Both the position numbers and the translations under genes were made by a program. Shown here in pieces: positions 50,788-63,266 of a stretch of DNA of 64,000 bases. Under the pieces are notes generated by a model that was given only the letters and a program-made list of their open reading frames with translations, was not told the origin of the DNA and did not search any database. The DNA is taken from assembly GCA_008360975.2 (NCBI GenBank), contig CM039180.1:8957122-9021121 (forward strand), written 5' to 3'. This DNA is from Lichenostomus cassidix (lineage: Eukaryota > Chordata > Aves > Passeriformes > Meliphagidae). Position 1 is the first letter of the stretch. The number at the start of each line of letters is the position of its first letter.

Positions 50788-52027
50788 ACACCCTGAGCCT
50801 GATACAAGCCACCGTCCCAGACAACCAGGTAAGCCTCCAGATCCAGGACCACCAGGTTTAAGTAAAAGCAGAACAGTAGATGTGCTGAAGACAGAACAAA
50901 GGGCACCTGGACGGAGCCCTTCCACTCTTAGTCTACGGGAATCAAAATCCAGGACTGATTTTAAAGAAGATCAGAAGCCAAGTATGATGCCCAGTTTCCT
51001 CTCAGAAGCCAGTCCATTCAGTGCAGTCACTTCAGTTGTGAACAAATTCAATCCTTTTGATTTGATATCGGATTCAGATACAACCCATGAAGAAGCCGGT
51101 AAGAAACAAAAAGTTACCCCAAAAGAGCAAGGGAAACCTGAGGAGCAGAGGAGCCCTGCGAAACATGCAGCTCAGCCACAGCCTCCGAAGCCAGCTGTTC
51201 AGCAGCAAGGACCTGCCAGACAGACTGAGTCTTCCAAGCCAGTGCCTCAGCAGCAGCCTGGGGAACCAAAGCAAGTTCAGAAACCAGGCCATGGCCAACC
51301 AGCAGATGCTAAGCAAGAGCAAGCGAAACAACCGCCCCAGCCGCGAGGACCACAAAAATCTCAGCCGCAACCGTCAGAACCAGCGAAACCAGTTCAACAA
51401 CAAACTTCTGCAAAACCTTCATCAGGCCCAGCAAAACCATCCCCACAGCAACCAGACAGTGCTAAAACGACATCCCAAGCACCACCTCCCACAAAACCAT
51501 CATCACAGCAGCCAGGACCTGCGAAACAACCATCGCAACAGCCTGCGCGACAAGGAGGCCCTGTAAAGCCATCTTCCCAGCAGGCAGGGCCTCCAAAGCA
51601 GCCTTCTCAGCAACCTGGACCTGAAAAGCCATCTGCTCAGCAAACGGGACCTGCAAAACAGCCACCGCAGCCGGGATCTGGGAAGCCACCTCCACAGCAA
51701 ACAGGGCTTGTAAAACAAGTGCCACCCCAGGCAGGGCCTACGAAACCACCTTCTCAGACTGCAGGGCCCACAAAGCCCCCGGCGCAACAACCAGGACCTA
51801 CAAAACCACCCGGCCAGCAGCCAGGGCCTGAAAAACCCCCGCAGCAAAAGCAAGCTGGTGCAAGCCAACCCCCCGAGTCCACCCCAAAGAAAACCTTCTG
51901 CCCTCTTTGTACAACCACCGAGCTGCTGCTGCACACTCCTGAAAAGGCCAACTACAACACGTGCACCCAGTGTCACACTGTAGTCTGCAGCCTCTGTGGA
52001 TTCAATCCTAATCCTCATATCACAGAG
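50788..52027 (+). CDS. PCLO: PCLO exon 2: P/Q-rich repeats and first part of zinc finger 1
   Basis: This exon encodes the last base of codon 81 (Arg) and residues 82-494. It starts after TCTCTGCAG and ends at ACAGAG|GTGAGT, a consensus donor, in phase 0. In order it encodes a basic linker with PGKPPDPG and LSKSRT motifs and serine-rich [16 protein letters not shown] (about residues 120-145). It continues with the family-specific [16 protein letters not shown], a Q/P/K-rich region, and imperfect decapeptides of the type GPAKPPSQQP (about residues 294-435). Last comes most of the first Piccolo-type zinc finger, with CX2C pairs at 452/455, 473/476 and 481/484 followed by GFNPNPH. In mammals the P/Q repeat and Zn-finger regions bind presynaptic partners such as Abp1 and PRA1; this is family knowledge. 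The first 12 codons of the open frame upstream of 50786 are intronic. Confidence 0.97.
51420..51855 (+). repeat. PCLO: Coding tandem decapeptide (30-bp) repeats in PCLO exon 2
   Basis: About 13-14 imperfect 30-nt units encode variants of GP-x-KPPxQQP. Examples are [38 protein letters not shown] and [10 protein letters not shown]. Reading frame is maintained throughout, with interruptions such as [16 protein letters not shown]. Units differ mostly by silent changes and conservative swaps, so the array is not a recent perfect expansion. The same type of array is known from mammalian Piccolo. The long antisense frame over it (51503-52054) is a shadow. Confidence 0.9.
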
Positions 52028-52403
52028 GTGAGTAATTTTCAAATTGATGTTCACTACCAGGGCAAAGAATGAAGTTTATTTTTGTTGTGTTGAAACATCA
52101 GATGTGTATCATCATTATCATGATGTATGTCATCATGGTAACTTAACAAGTTCAGTGAAAAAATTAATGCTATTTCAGAAAACTGCTTATGAGTAAAGCA
52201 GCAAAACTGGAGAAAAAAAAAAAGAAGGTAATGGTTCTCTACTCATATAGATTTAAAAATATGTTCTCATCTCTTCATATAAAAAGAGGAGAAACCCCAA
52301 TGTGACTTCTGTCTCATTTTGATTGATTTTAAGCACCCACTGTCTGTGTTTATAATCTGATCTCAATACACATTCGCAAATATATATTTATAAATATTTT
52401 TTT

Positions 52404-52451
52404 CTTCTATAAGAAGAAAACTAAGAAGAACTTCTATAAGAAGAAAACTAA
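52404..52451. repeat. 27-bp tandem duplication
   Basis: The 21-nt string starting CTTCTATAAGAAGAAAACTA occurs at 52404-52424 and again at 52431-52451, a period of 27. Each copy contains a small palindrome CTTCT-ATA-AGAAG. It lies about 380 bp after the exon 2 donor, with no obvious function. Confidence 0.9.
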
Positions 52452-53100
52452 CTAAGAAAAAAAAAACAGTCTCCATATCTCGAGTGTGTGGCTTAGAACA
52501 GGATGTGGAGTGGATTTGCTTTACAACTGTTTTCAGTGTTCATTAGTTGAAAGCCTGAATCATGAGTTTGACTTGGTGGTATGGTGGTTATTTCGTTCTC
52601 GTGGGATGTTAAGAAAGTTCTCTGTGGACAATATCTAACCTTGATCACCATTCTTGCTGTAATTCTATAGCATAAAAATGGAATAAAAATCAATATTAGG
52701 ACTTCAAAGGAATTTATTTTAACCTGATATTTGTGGTAGCTTGATTTATTGCTTATACATATCCTTTATTGCTCTGCTTGGGAATAAGGCTTCATGTGAT
52801 TGATCTCTTCTCACTGCTTGAACAGCTTCTTGCACATCTGGATATGCTGATTTTAAATTTGCAATGTAGTTTGGGCTTATTTTCAGTACCAACACTTTTA
52901 TAAATTTATAGAAATTCAAGCATTGTGGACCTGACACCAAAGGCTAACTAATGATAAATAGTCAGAAGGGATATTTGGAAAACTCTTTTTTGTCTTGCTT
53001 TGGTATTAGTTTAGCTGATCTGAGATTCACACAGGAAGAAGTACAGACTGCTACTGTATTTTGAGTCTGATAAATAGTACCTATATATTTAAAATTTAAT

Positions 53101-53255
53101 CAAAGAATTTCTGAAACTGGAAAGGTCCTTTGAATATGGTGTAGTCTAAGCTTCTGCTCAAAGTAGTGTCACCTAAAGTAGGTTTAGCCAGTATTGAATA
53201 TCTTTAAGGAGGCTTGGCAGTCTTTCTGAGCAACCTGTGTTCTCAGCACCACCAT
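53101..53255 (-). mobile_element. Ancient CR1 LINE 3'-end fragment
   Basis: Read on the + strand, it follows the antisense CR1 order: 'AAACTGGAAAGGTCCTTTGA', then a 'TAGTCTAAGCTTCTGCTCAA' equivalent of the 'agtccaa..ctgctcaa' stretch, 'GTCACCTAAAGTAGGTT', 'GTATTGAATATCTTTAAGGA' and 'GAGCAACCTGTGTTCTCAGC'. Divergence is high, indicating an old insertion. Both boundaries are approximate. Confidence 0.65.
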
Positions 53256-56200
53256 GATTCAAGGACATTGCTAGCTGTTGGTTTACTTTCCAGTGCACAT
53301 GTTTATTTGGGGGTACCTGGTAACAAACAGCAGACTTTTTGCATACAGAAATATGATCTATTGATTTGTTGTTAAAATTGCAAATTTAAGCCTGAAAGGC
53401 TAATTGCAGTAACTACTTGCAGGTAGCTCATTGCTTGGTTTAGGAGTATAAGGTTATCTTTGAGTTTAGGGAAGTTGAGGATTGAGATAGCTGGCAATAA
53501 ATCCTAGACTGGACAAGGAGGGTCCTGAACAGCTGTGTGCAGAAACCTCAGAGTGTCTGCAACTAACCAGGTGTCTATATTTCAGGATCTACATGAAGAA
53601 AGGCCATTCTGGCCTGTTGGTGTAAAAAAAGATATATTTATATATTACAGGCAAGAAATGTGATGTATTGAAGTCAAAGAGGAAGTTTTGTTACAATCCT
53701 TTTTCTTTGCCTTCAAGTTCTGACAGTCTTTTTAGGCCACAATTTCTTACATTTATTTGCGAGTGTTGAGTTCATTTCCATGGTGTGGTCCCGAAGTCTC
53801 TTGGAGCCCCAAGTTTGTCTCCCTTTAAAAGCTTCAGATTTCCCATGGAAATGGTCAACAACTTTGGTGTGTTCAAATGAAACAGGTTTTGAGAGAGAGT
53901 TTATATACGAAGATTTCCAAGTATTTGGAAATTCTGTGAATAACTACTAGTTTTTGAAGTGTGTACTCTGTAAGTGTGAAATTCAGGACTTTTAGACAAT
54001 AAATACAGCTGCATTTAAGACTAACTGATTGCATACATATGTAAAAGCAGATTTGAATTTCATATTACGCATTGAAATAAACACAGGATATGCATTTATT
54101 TCATGATGAAATCATTCCAGTAAATGAAGGTATTGGACATCTAATTTATTCAGCCATTAGTTCCAATCTCCTGACTCCCACTCAGGCTTTTCTCATTTGC
54201 TCAGTTTTGCTCCACCAGCTGTCTTGCTGAAACTTTGTTGTGGGTGTCCTGCTCCAGTGTGCCATTGAAGTGTGACAAAAATCACAGCTGACTTTATTAC
54301 TGAACATTGGGATCAAAGTAATAGAACCCACTCTGGCACATACAAAAAATTCACTTGTTTCAGCTGCCAAGGGTCCTGCTTGAGTTATTATCAAATTTTC
54401 CTTCCAGTTTCTGTTTTCTTTCAGTATATTATTAACAAAAGTTTCTGATTCCTTTTTTACAATACTTTACCCATTTCTTCCCCTCCATCAGGAAAATCAT
54501 TGTTTGTGACTTGGCTGTCAGTTTTCTTGTTTATGATGCAAGTTTTTTCTTTTGGCTTCTTGTATTTTCAGTTCTCCTGTAGTATTGTTGACCAAAAATC
54601 TGTTTCTTACCTGTGAATTTTCTGACTGTATTGTTATACTTTGGCTTTTTTTGCCATGTTTCATGATTCTGGAATCCTGCACTGTGCTTTCCCCATGTCC
54701 TTTATAACTGCTGATTCTATTGCTTATGTTAAATGCATTACTGATTGGGAAACAATAATTTCAAATTGGATGTGGAGAGTGGAAGGCATTTATTTAGAAA
54801 AATATTGACTTTTGATTTCTACAATTTTCCCTTGTACAGCTGCTTGAGTTGTTTTCCTAAAATACTCTTCTTACAAGTTTCTTACAAGGTAGCTCAGTCT
54901 CCAAAACTAATCAAGTGAGTAATTTTTCCAGTGTAGATCTTCCTAAATTTCAATGTCCTGTATTTCTAGCTGATTCTGAAAAGAATTTAACAAACTTTAC
55001 AAACTGGCTTAGGAAGTGGATTGCATATATTGTAAAGCCAATTTAAAAAGTGCAGTTAAAAATTTAAATAATTTTATTCATTTAAACCTCTATTTAAAAT
55101 ACAGTAGTACATGCACTCTCTCTGTTTTAACTCACTAGAGAGAACTCTGTAACTAAGAGCAGAAAGTGATACCTGTATTGCCACAAGGTCAGACCCCTTG
55201 AACTCTTTCTCTGAACCATCTGACATTGCAGTCCACTTGGGAAAGAAGGATAGTTGGCATCTTGCTTTTGTACAGCAGTCTAGAGAGAAAACACACCATA
55301 CATAAATGTTCAGTAACATATGTCTCTCTAATCTGTCTAGGTATTCATACTCTGCTCATCACCATGGCACATGACTGCCTAGCAACAGTTGCATAAAGTA
55401 ATGGAAAAAATTATATAAGCAGGTTTGAGGACTGGTACTCTATTCCATTTTCCTTTCATGTACATCAGAACCTTGTAGGAAGTGTATATTTTATTGCGTG
55501 GTAACTTATTTTTTCTAATTTTCTAATGAACCACTAGCAACAGAAGCCAGCACTTCCCAAGAAAAGATTCAGCCCTTTAGAACATTCAAATTGAAGTAGG
55601 CTTTCTGAAAATGAGCAAAAATATCTTGAGGAACTATCCATTTTTTTAAATGCTTATGTACAGTTTTTGATGAAGCTAGGCAAAAAGCATGAGCTGCTAT
55701 AGTTAAATCTGAATGATCAGTGCATATGCTCAATAGGTGGAGTAAATTTTCATTCCTTGTGAACTGGTTGTTGGAAAATATAAGCAAAACAGACTAAGCA
55801 AGGGCTTAAACAGTGATAACAATGTCATTACATTCTTTATGGGTGTCATCTGTAAAGCTGATGATCAAGTGGAGTGTTAAAGCTGTTAATGTTGGACACT
55901 TGGCTGTGTGTGGGCTCTGCTCCTTGAGCACACCTGGGATGTGAATCTCTGCATATGTGGATGCCTGTCTTCTAGGTGGTTTTGAGGAGGGGTTATTATA
56001 CAAGAATTTTATCTATATTAGTCTGTATTTCATCCATTGTTTCAGTTTTCTTTTAAGAGACCATTTAAAATTCATTTTGGAGCCAGGTATCATTTTATAC
56101 ATAGATATTTAATGAAAATTGTACATTCAGATAATACTCAGAAGCTGTGTGTTGATGTAGAATTTGTTTACTTGCCAAAAGCTCTCTGGGTGGAGGTAAA

Positions 56201-59200
56201 GTGAATTTTAAAAAATATTTTATTATTTCTGACTACTTTTTCAAACAATGTGTCTGTATCAAAGCTGACTTAATCATAATGGAAAAATGAAGAGGGATAA
56301 AAAATTCCAAGAGGAAGGATAAGAAGCCCTAAACAGTCCACTATCTCAAAGTGGAATGTATGGTCTCTGATCATGTAGAACTTTTTACTGGATTGCACAT
56401 TCATTTTTCAATTCAACATGAAAAATTTGTTTTAACCCTATCTGAAATATTTACCTTTTTTTGTTATTTTAAGTTTTTTGGGGGGCAGAAATGTCTTTTT
56501 TTTACTTTTTTTGGTAGGGCTAGAAATTTTCTGTATCAATTGCACTACAAACTATTGCCTTGATTTTTTTTTTCTTTCTTTCTGCCTCTGCTTTTATTTG
56601 CAATCATATCACAACATTTGATTTAAAAATATTTTGGTTCAAATCTGTATAATGATTTTTGTTATTAGTGTTTGTTTTTATTAAAGTCCTGCAGCTCTAA
56701 GTACCCTAAACATACTTGGGCATGAAGTAGGATCAGTAACTAAACAGAATTTAAACAGCCAGAAGGGCATTAATTTTCTTAGTTATTGTCATTATTATTA
56801 GGTTGTATAGGGAGAACGATATATAATTTTTTAAAATAAGGAAGATGGCTGTAATTCTTGTGGTGAATCCAGATAAGTTTTGCTTATACTTCCAATAAAA
56901 TTAATAGAAATTACTCTATTAAATCTTTGTTGATTACATGACAGTAAAGGAAGCCGTTGATTGAAGTATTCCCTGTGGTTTGCAGTCTAGACCCTGCTGT
57001 GTTGTAGTAGTGCATAAGAACTGGAATAAAACTTGGACTGGAAATTATATATAAACAAGAATAAAACTGCCATCACTGTGGGTAGTGACATAACAAAATC
57101 TTAAGTTTTTTAACATCAGGAAAAATAGCTTTGAAACTGTACACCCTCTGTGAGCTTGGGGGGAATATAAGGGTTATATAAGTAAAGCAGAACAAACTAG
57201 AAAAAATCAAGGATCTAAATCTGATTATCAGCTGTTGTAATCATCATGAGTTTTATAGAAATTGATTTTAAAAACTCCAATAAAACCCAACGCTTTTTTA
57301 AATTTCTCAAATTTTTAATTAAGATATCAACTCTTAACTGTGCTGAAGTAAAGCTAGAGGAGTCCTGTAAAACAGGATGGACTTTAGTCTGGATTCAAAT
57401 TGATCAAAGAGCAGAGTCAAACAAACCTTGTTTGGTTGTCATTTAAAGCAATAAAAGAGTGAAATATTTGCTTTGGTACAAAGAGTACTTGGGGTGTTCC
57501 AGTGTCACTAACAGTCCAATTTCTATGTAAATGGGCATTATTCACAATTTTTGTGATAAAATGAAGTTAGTATAGTTCCTGCAGTTCTGCCCCTAGCCAC
57601 AGCTGCCACACAGACATTTGGGAAAATTGTAAAGATCCTCAAATAGAAGGGTTATGGAAGTACAGGATACTGTTTCTCTCTGTGGAATATTCTTAAACAA
57701 ACTCCCACATTGTTTCTGTCTTAGAGGAAGACTGTGTGCCTACAGTTCTGCTTTGCTTTAAGGATTAACTGTAGAAATAGCAGTGATGCCCTGGGTTTTT
57801 TTCCCTTTTTGTTTTTTTCTTTCCCTTTTACATAAGGGGCAGAACATAGAGGCAAACCCCCTCTGCATGGGGAATAGTTTCCCAATAATTTAATTGAGCA
57901 ATATTCTACAATATGTTGGAGTGTTTTCTCATTAGTCCAGAAAGCTGGCCCGTCCAGTTTTTACCACAAGTAAATAATAAATTAATCTGCATAGCTAAAG
58001 ATGTCAACTGCAGTCAGCCATCTGCGCCAGTATTGCTGTTGCTCAGCAACTGTAATTTACTACTATGTGAGGCCATGTGATGTGGAGATGGTGTTTGCTG
58101 GGTAGTCACTGGGCAGGCAGCACAGCCCAGCCCTGCTCTCACCAGACAGCTTAATCCTTTTCATGATTCTCTCAGTGCAGCACAGATGAACTTTGTTAAC
58201 CTTTTCTTTGCCGCTCTCTTGATTTGCTGTTAAATCTTATGTTAAGCATTCACTTGTTTCTAGTATATTAAATCTCAGTGAAGTTAATGAAAGCAAGGAG
58301 TATTTGTTGCAGTACTGCATGATGCAGTGCACTGAGCTCTGTTTAAAAGTCTTTTTCCTTGTCCTGTGCATGAGGCAGCTGAATCATATCCTTGGCTATA
58401 AAAATTAATTTTTAGATATCCTGAGATACTGGAATTCAAAAAAAAAAAAAGTTAAAAGATTATGTTCACTCTTTTGCTTTATGATTCTAATTATGTAAGC
58501 TATAAAATAAAACTTCCCCTAACATTCATAATTCATATGCAAACTATAGATTTTTTTGGTAATTTAAGCAGAGTAGTAGAGTATGTTTTAAGATTGTGAT
58601 AACTGCATAATATAATTCATCCAGTAGTGTTTAGTAGCTTTAGAATAGCTAAGTAATATTTAAGAATAGTTTCTCAATATACCTGTTTCAAAAGTTTGCT
58701 CCAGCATTGGTTTAGCACCAAACTACAGAGATTGTAGCCATTGCTGTGGTTTGTGGAATGGATATCCATGGACCGTGCTGTTGACTAGAATCTAGTGTCA
58801 TGTTTGTGAGCATCTTGAGTCAGTGTTCCCTGATAAACTCATCTGATACCTGAAAGAAAGGTAAATATGTATTTTGCAGTGATGATCTATTTGCCTGAAA
58901 TGAGGATCAGTTGCATGCTGTGTACAATAGTTAAATGTTTGGTTCAGTGTAATTACTTTGAAGGGCTGAGTTCTTATTAATGGAAGGATGGTGTAGAAGA
59001 AAAAATTGTCTCCAGCATTGCACAGGCTTCTTTAGAAGATATTTTTACTTGTATGTTGACACACTAATTTAATTTGGTTTGTTATAGTTATTCTTTGTTC
59101 ATAACAGGATTTTCAGATTTAGTTTCTTGTCTCTTACAGTATTCTACCACCCTGCATGAAGCTGCATAAAATCATGTGCTTGAGCACTTTATTTTTCACG

Positions 59201-61978
59201 TTTCTCTCATCATCTTGGCAAAAATGTCTGCTAAGAGCCAATTCTGGATTAGTCACTGCTCTTTGAAATTGTCAGGGACCAAATAAGTTGCTGTGTTTTC
59301 AGACTAGAATCTAATTTAATCAATAAAGCAATATCGATAAAGCTTTGGAGCTGAGCAATGTCAGCAAAGTCCATTTACATATCTCTGGCAATGCAAAGGC
59401 TTTATAAATATTTACATTTATGTGGTTAATTTTTTATGTATATCTTTAAGTTCCTTTTTATAGCAGCAAATGCCTTGTCTAAATGAGAATGACACCCATT
59501 CCCTTAGAATGCAGCTGTGCTCTGCAAAATGACTGTTAAAATGGCTTCTGAGAGCCACATTCATATTGTCTGCCAGTAATTTTTATACGAAATATGTTCA
59601 ATCTGCAGATCAAAATTTATTTCTCATGTACATCTGGAAACATGGAATCAAGATAGATCCTCTTCCTCCCCTCCATCATCTGCAGGGATAGAAATTAAGC
59701 ATGCCAGGCAATGCACTTGCTGACAGCTGTCCTATTGGTTTTGATGGGTTTGTGCCACTAGAATAAGCTTGAACCCTTTTTGAAGAAAGGAATAGACACT
59801 GGATTACCTTCAATTGTGTTGGCTTTGTTCGGGACAGGGAGAAGAACTGAACTGTAGCTCATGTTGACTATTAGCTTGCCTTTCTTATGCATTCATAATC
59901 TACGGAATGTAGTGTTATAATTTTTTTCAGATTAATTCTCCATGGATGTTGTTAGTAAAATAATGAATAAATTCATTTGGTGCTTCAGAGTAAAAGAGTT
60001 GATGTTATCGTTGATGAATACATAAAATACATTTTAATTACTTGTTTGTTTCTGAGGTTTTTGGTTTTTTTTGTTTGCTACTTGTTTCTGAGGGCATATA
60101 GTTTCTACAACAGTTAGAAAACAAAGCAGCAACTTTCTTTGTTCTGGACTTGAAATCTGAACAAAAATACTGCATGAAATCTGTCAAATATACAGTCCTA
60201 GCACTTATGGCACTTAATGGCATGGGTCTCGGAATAAAGAAAATCACTTACAACTTTCTTCTAGAAATAAGACCCAGCTCCCACCCCTATATACTGGTGT
60301 AAAAATAGACAGCTTGGGTTTCTCAGCATCAAAGAGGAATCTCCTTCACAGACAGGAATGGCTAAAGTTCACAAGTTCCTCTGGAAAAGTTTCCTTTTTA
60401 ATTCTACATAAAGACATTAGAAATGTGGAGAAAGAAACTAGGAAGTCACAGAACTGCTGTCCAGGAACACCTCTAAGGATAGAGAAACATTTGGTTTTTA
60501 GGTATCTACAGCAGCAGTAAGTTTTACTTCATCTGTGATAACGTATAATAGCATCTGTATTTAATGGAAGCCAGCTCTGTTAAAATTTATGGAAAATCTC
60601 TGTAATTCCAGTAGAACAAACAGGCAAGTGTTTGATAGAAGACAATATCACATAGCACATTTCATTTTGAACTCCTGCTGTTCCAATCACAGGACTATAG
60701 TTTGTGCAGTTTTGTATTTGTTTGAAGATGTGTGTAAGCTATAATGACTTGAGGGTTTTGGCACTTAATGCCTCCCACTAAAATGCATGGGAGGAATTTT
60801 ATGTTTAAACCAGAAAGATTTAAAAAATAATACAGTGAAGCAAAACTTCCTGCATTTTTCATTTTGAAGTTCAGCTGTAGCAGTAGCAAATTCAGTTTTT
60901 GTTTTGGAGACATCAGTTTTATACCAAGAATGTACATATGTGTATATATGTATATAATTTTTTTAATAAAGACAAAATAGTGACTGAGGGTTAAGGTTAC
61001 AGGTACTTTATTTGAGGCCTTAAACGTGTCATGGTGACTTAAATTTAGATTTCCTGGAGGATGAATGGGAGTGGGTAGGCACCTGTTACTGCCCAGGTGT
61101 CAAAAAGAAGCAGAAGCAGTGAATCCCTATTGCAAAGGCATTTTCCAAATATCTGTAAAAATTCTGTGGATAGGGGAAAAAGCCATACCTTGCTTAGGTC
61201 CATTTAAAAGCTCTTCACAGATTCTTGTCTTTCTACACTGTAGAGTGGAGCCTACCTCCCTAACATAAGAAATTTTAGTTACTTTGCCAAAGCCAGACAA
61301 CTGTGACAGCCTGGTCTTTGATTACACTTAAGCCCTAGAGAACCCTTAAGGATTCATCCAAAAATGGTACTAGTATGTATCTAATTAATTATATTGCTAA
61401 TATTTAAAATCAAGTAAGGGAAGTGATCACTAATCAAACAAAATGGGAGTTAAACTAAATGTAATCCTTGCTCAAGTCCTCTGTACAGATCTCAACTTGA
61501 TTCCTTTAATAATTCAAGACAGAGCTTAAACATGTGTTCCAGGTTTTTTTCAGTTGTTTTCACTTTTTAACAGTCACTTACTATATGGGTTGCAAGTAGA
61601 TAGAGAATTGTTCAAACAATCTAAAAAAAATTACACTGAAAATGTAAGGGCAGCCTTGTTATGAATGGTAACTTTACAGCTGAGGCCAAAATTTGGCATG
61701 GCATTGTAAAGCTCTTAGTGAATTTATATTCCAGGGTGTGTGTTTATACCATGTTTATCGGAATAATTGGAATAACTGTGTTTTAGTGAGCTGCATCCAA
61801 CTCTTAATTTTTGCTGCTGCAAAAATACAAGGCAGCAAGGTACACCAAAGTAATGAATTCATTGCCTCAGTCCATGACATCAGAGCTCCTTCTTTCCAGT
61901 GAGCTCTGATATTACACAGACAAAACCTTTTTTTGCATGTAGTGCCTCTAGATTTGTTCCATGGTGTATAGCAGAGAT

Positions 61979-62045
61979 TTCATAGTATCACAGAATCATG
62001 TATGTTGTAAAAGATCTCTAAGATCTTTGAGACCTGAGTGAGAAA
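61979..62045 (-). mobile_element. Short CR1 LINE 3' terminus
   Basis: The + strand reads TCATAGTATCACAGAATCAT, then a 'GTTGTAAAAGATCTCTAAGA' stretch. This is the reverse complement of a CR1 3' end with its terminal octamers. Only about 65 nt are recognisable, so the fragment is heavily truncated or decayed. Confidence 0.7.
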
Positions 62046-63266
62046 CAGCATCCAGGAGTCTTCACCCTTAAGGGGCAAGAGACTTATGCTGTATGTCCTC
62101 CTACTTGTGGTTCCCTGTGTTGCAGTGGTGCCTGCAAATGCTGTAGCTGCATTTCACACACAGACTAAAGAAGAGGAGAACAGCTGCAAGTGACCTGCCT
62201 AAATATCTGCTTGCAGGTGCAGGCCCATGGGACTCTGTCCCATATTGAATGGCATTTTTGCTGCCTATAATGTTTCTGCTAGTGATGGAAAGTGTGGAAA
62301 GTAGCATGTGACCACATGTTTTAGGCAATTTGATCCTTTCTCAGATTGTGAAACTGGGCTTTTCTGTCTTATTAGAAAATACAGTTTCCCTCTCGTGTAA
62401 TACTTCTTGGGAATGATAAAAAAATGTTTTGCAGTTGTGAGGTGCTCTAATTGATGAGAAATATGAGCAGATACGTGATTTGCCTTATTCCTTCCCTACG
62501 TGAAAAGAAGGACCCATTGTATACAGAGGTACAGTATTTACCCTAGAAACTTAATGGCAAAGGAGTTTTGGGAAAACTAATTATGGCTCTTAAAATACCA
62601 TTAGGGCAGGGCTCAGGCAAAGCTCCTCACTGATTTTGGATGAAGACTTGAGCTCTGACATTGGTGGTAAAGCACAAGGCTGTGTTATACATGATTCCTG
62701 TTTATACACCTCTGTGCCTAATTCATTGGATACATATATACTGCCAATACCTGTGCTCTCTAATTTAAACCATTACCAAAAGCATTAGCTGTGTGAAGAG
62801 CTTGATAGATGTATGCTTAAAGATAATTATGCATTTACTGTGTTTTAATTCTGATTATTGTTTTCTGTCAGCAGACTTGATGTGCTAAACTATTTTAGCA
62901 GTATTTGTCATTATTCTGGCAAATCATTGCTGGAAATGAATCACTGCTGGGTCCTATGAAATTCCAATGCATTTTTTAAATTCTCCTGGGTTTTTATCCT
63001 CCAATATTCAGCTGTGTGTAAATTGAATGTGAAGCTATTAGAATCATGGGCTCAGTGGTAGCTTGACTCACAGCAATGTGAAGAATGAAAACAATCATCT
63101 GTGCATGTTAATCGCAAAACATTATTAGTGATGTTTCTCCCTTTTTACACAGATGTTTGAAATATTGCAACAAATCCTATATTAGAATAACTTATTATGA
63201 TATTTAGTTTGTTAACTTTAACATCTTATCTTAATTATAATGCCTTTATTTATTTATTTTTTTCAG

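Larger units (their letters stand above)
52028..63266 (+). other. PCLO: PCLO intron 2 (about 11.2 kb)
   Basis: A canonical GT-AG intron, from AG|GTGAGT to TTTATTTTTTTCAG|A. It separates the third and fourth cysteine pairs of zinc finger 1. Contents recognised are a 27-bp tandem duplication (52404-52451), an old antisense CR1 piece (53101-53255), a short antisense CR1 3' end (61979-62045) and homopolymer tracts. No additional exon with conserved Piccolo sequence was seen, and open frames are at most about 80 codons. Confidence 0.85.

Noticed and set aside
51503..52054. 183-codon - strand frame opposite PCLO exon 2
   Set aside because: It is a shadow of the decapeptide repeats read in reverse (Leu/Arg/Trp repeats); the + strand frame has conserved Piccolo motifs.
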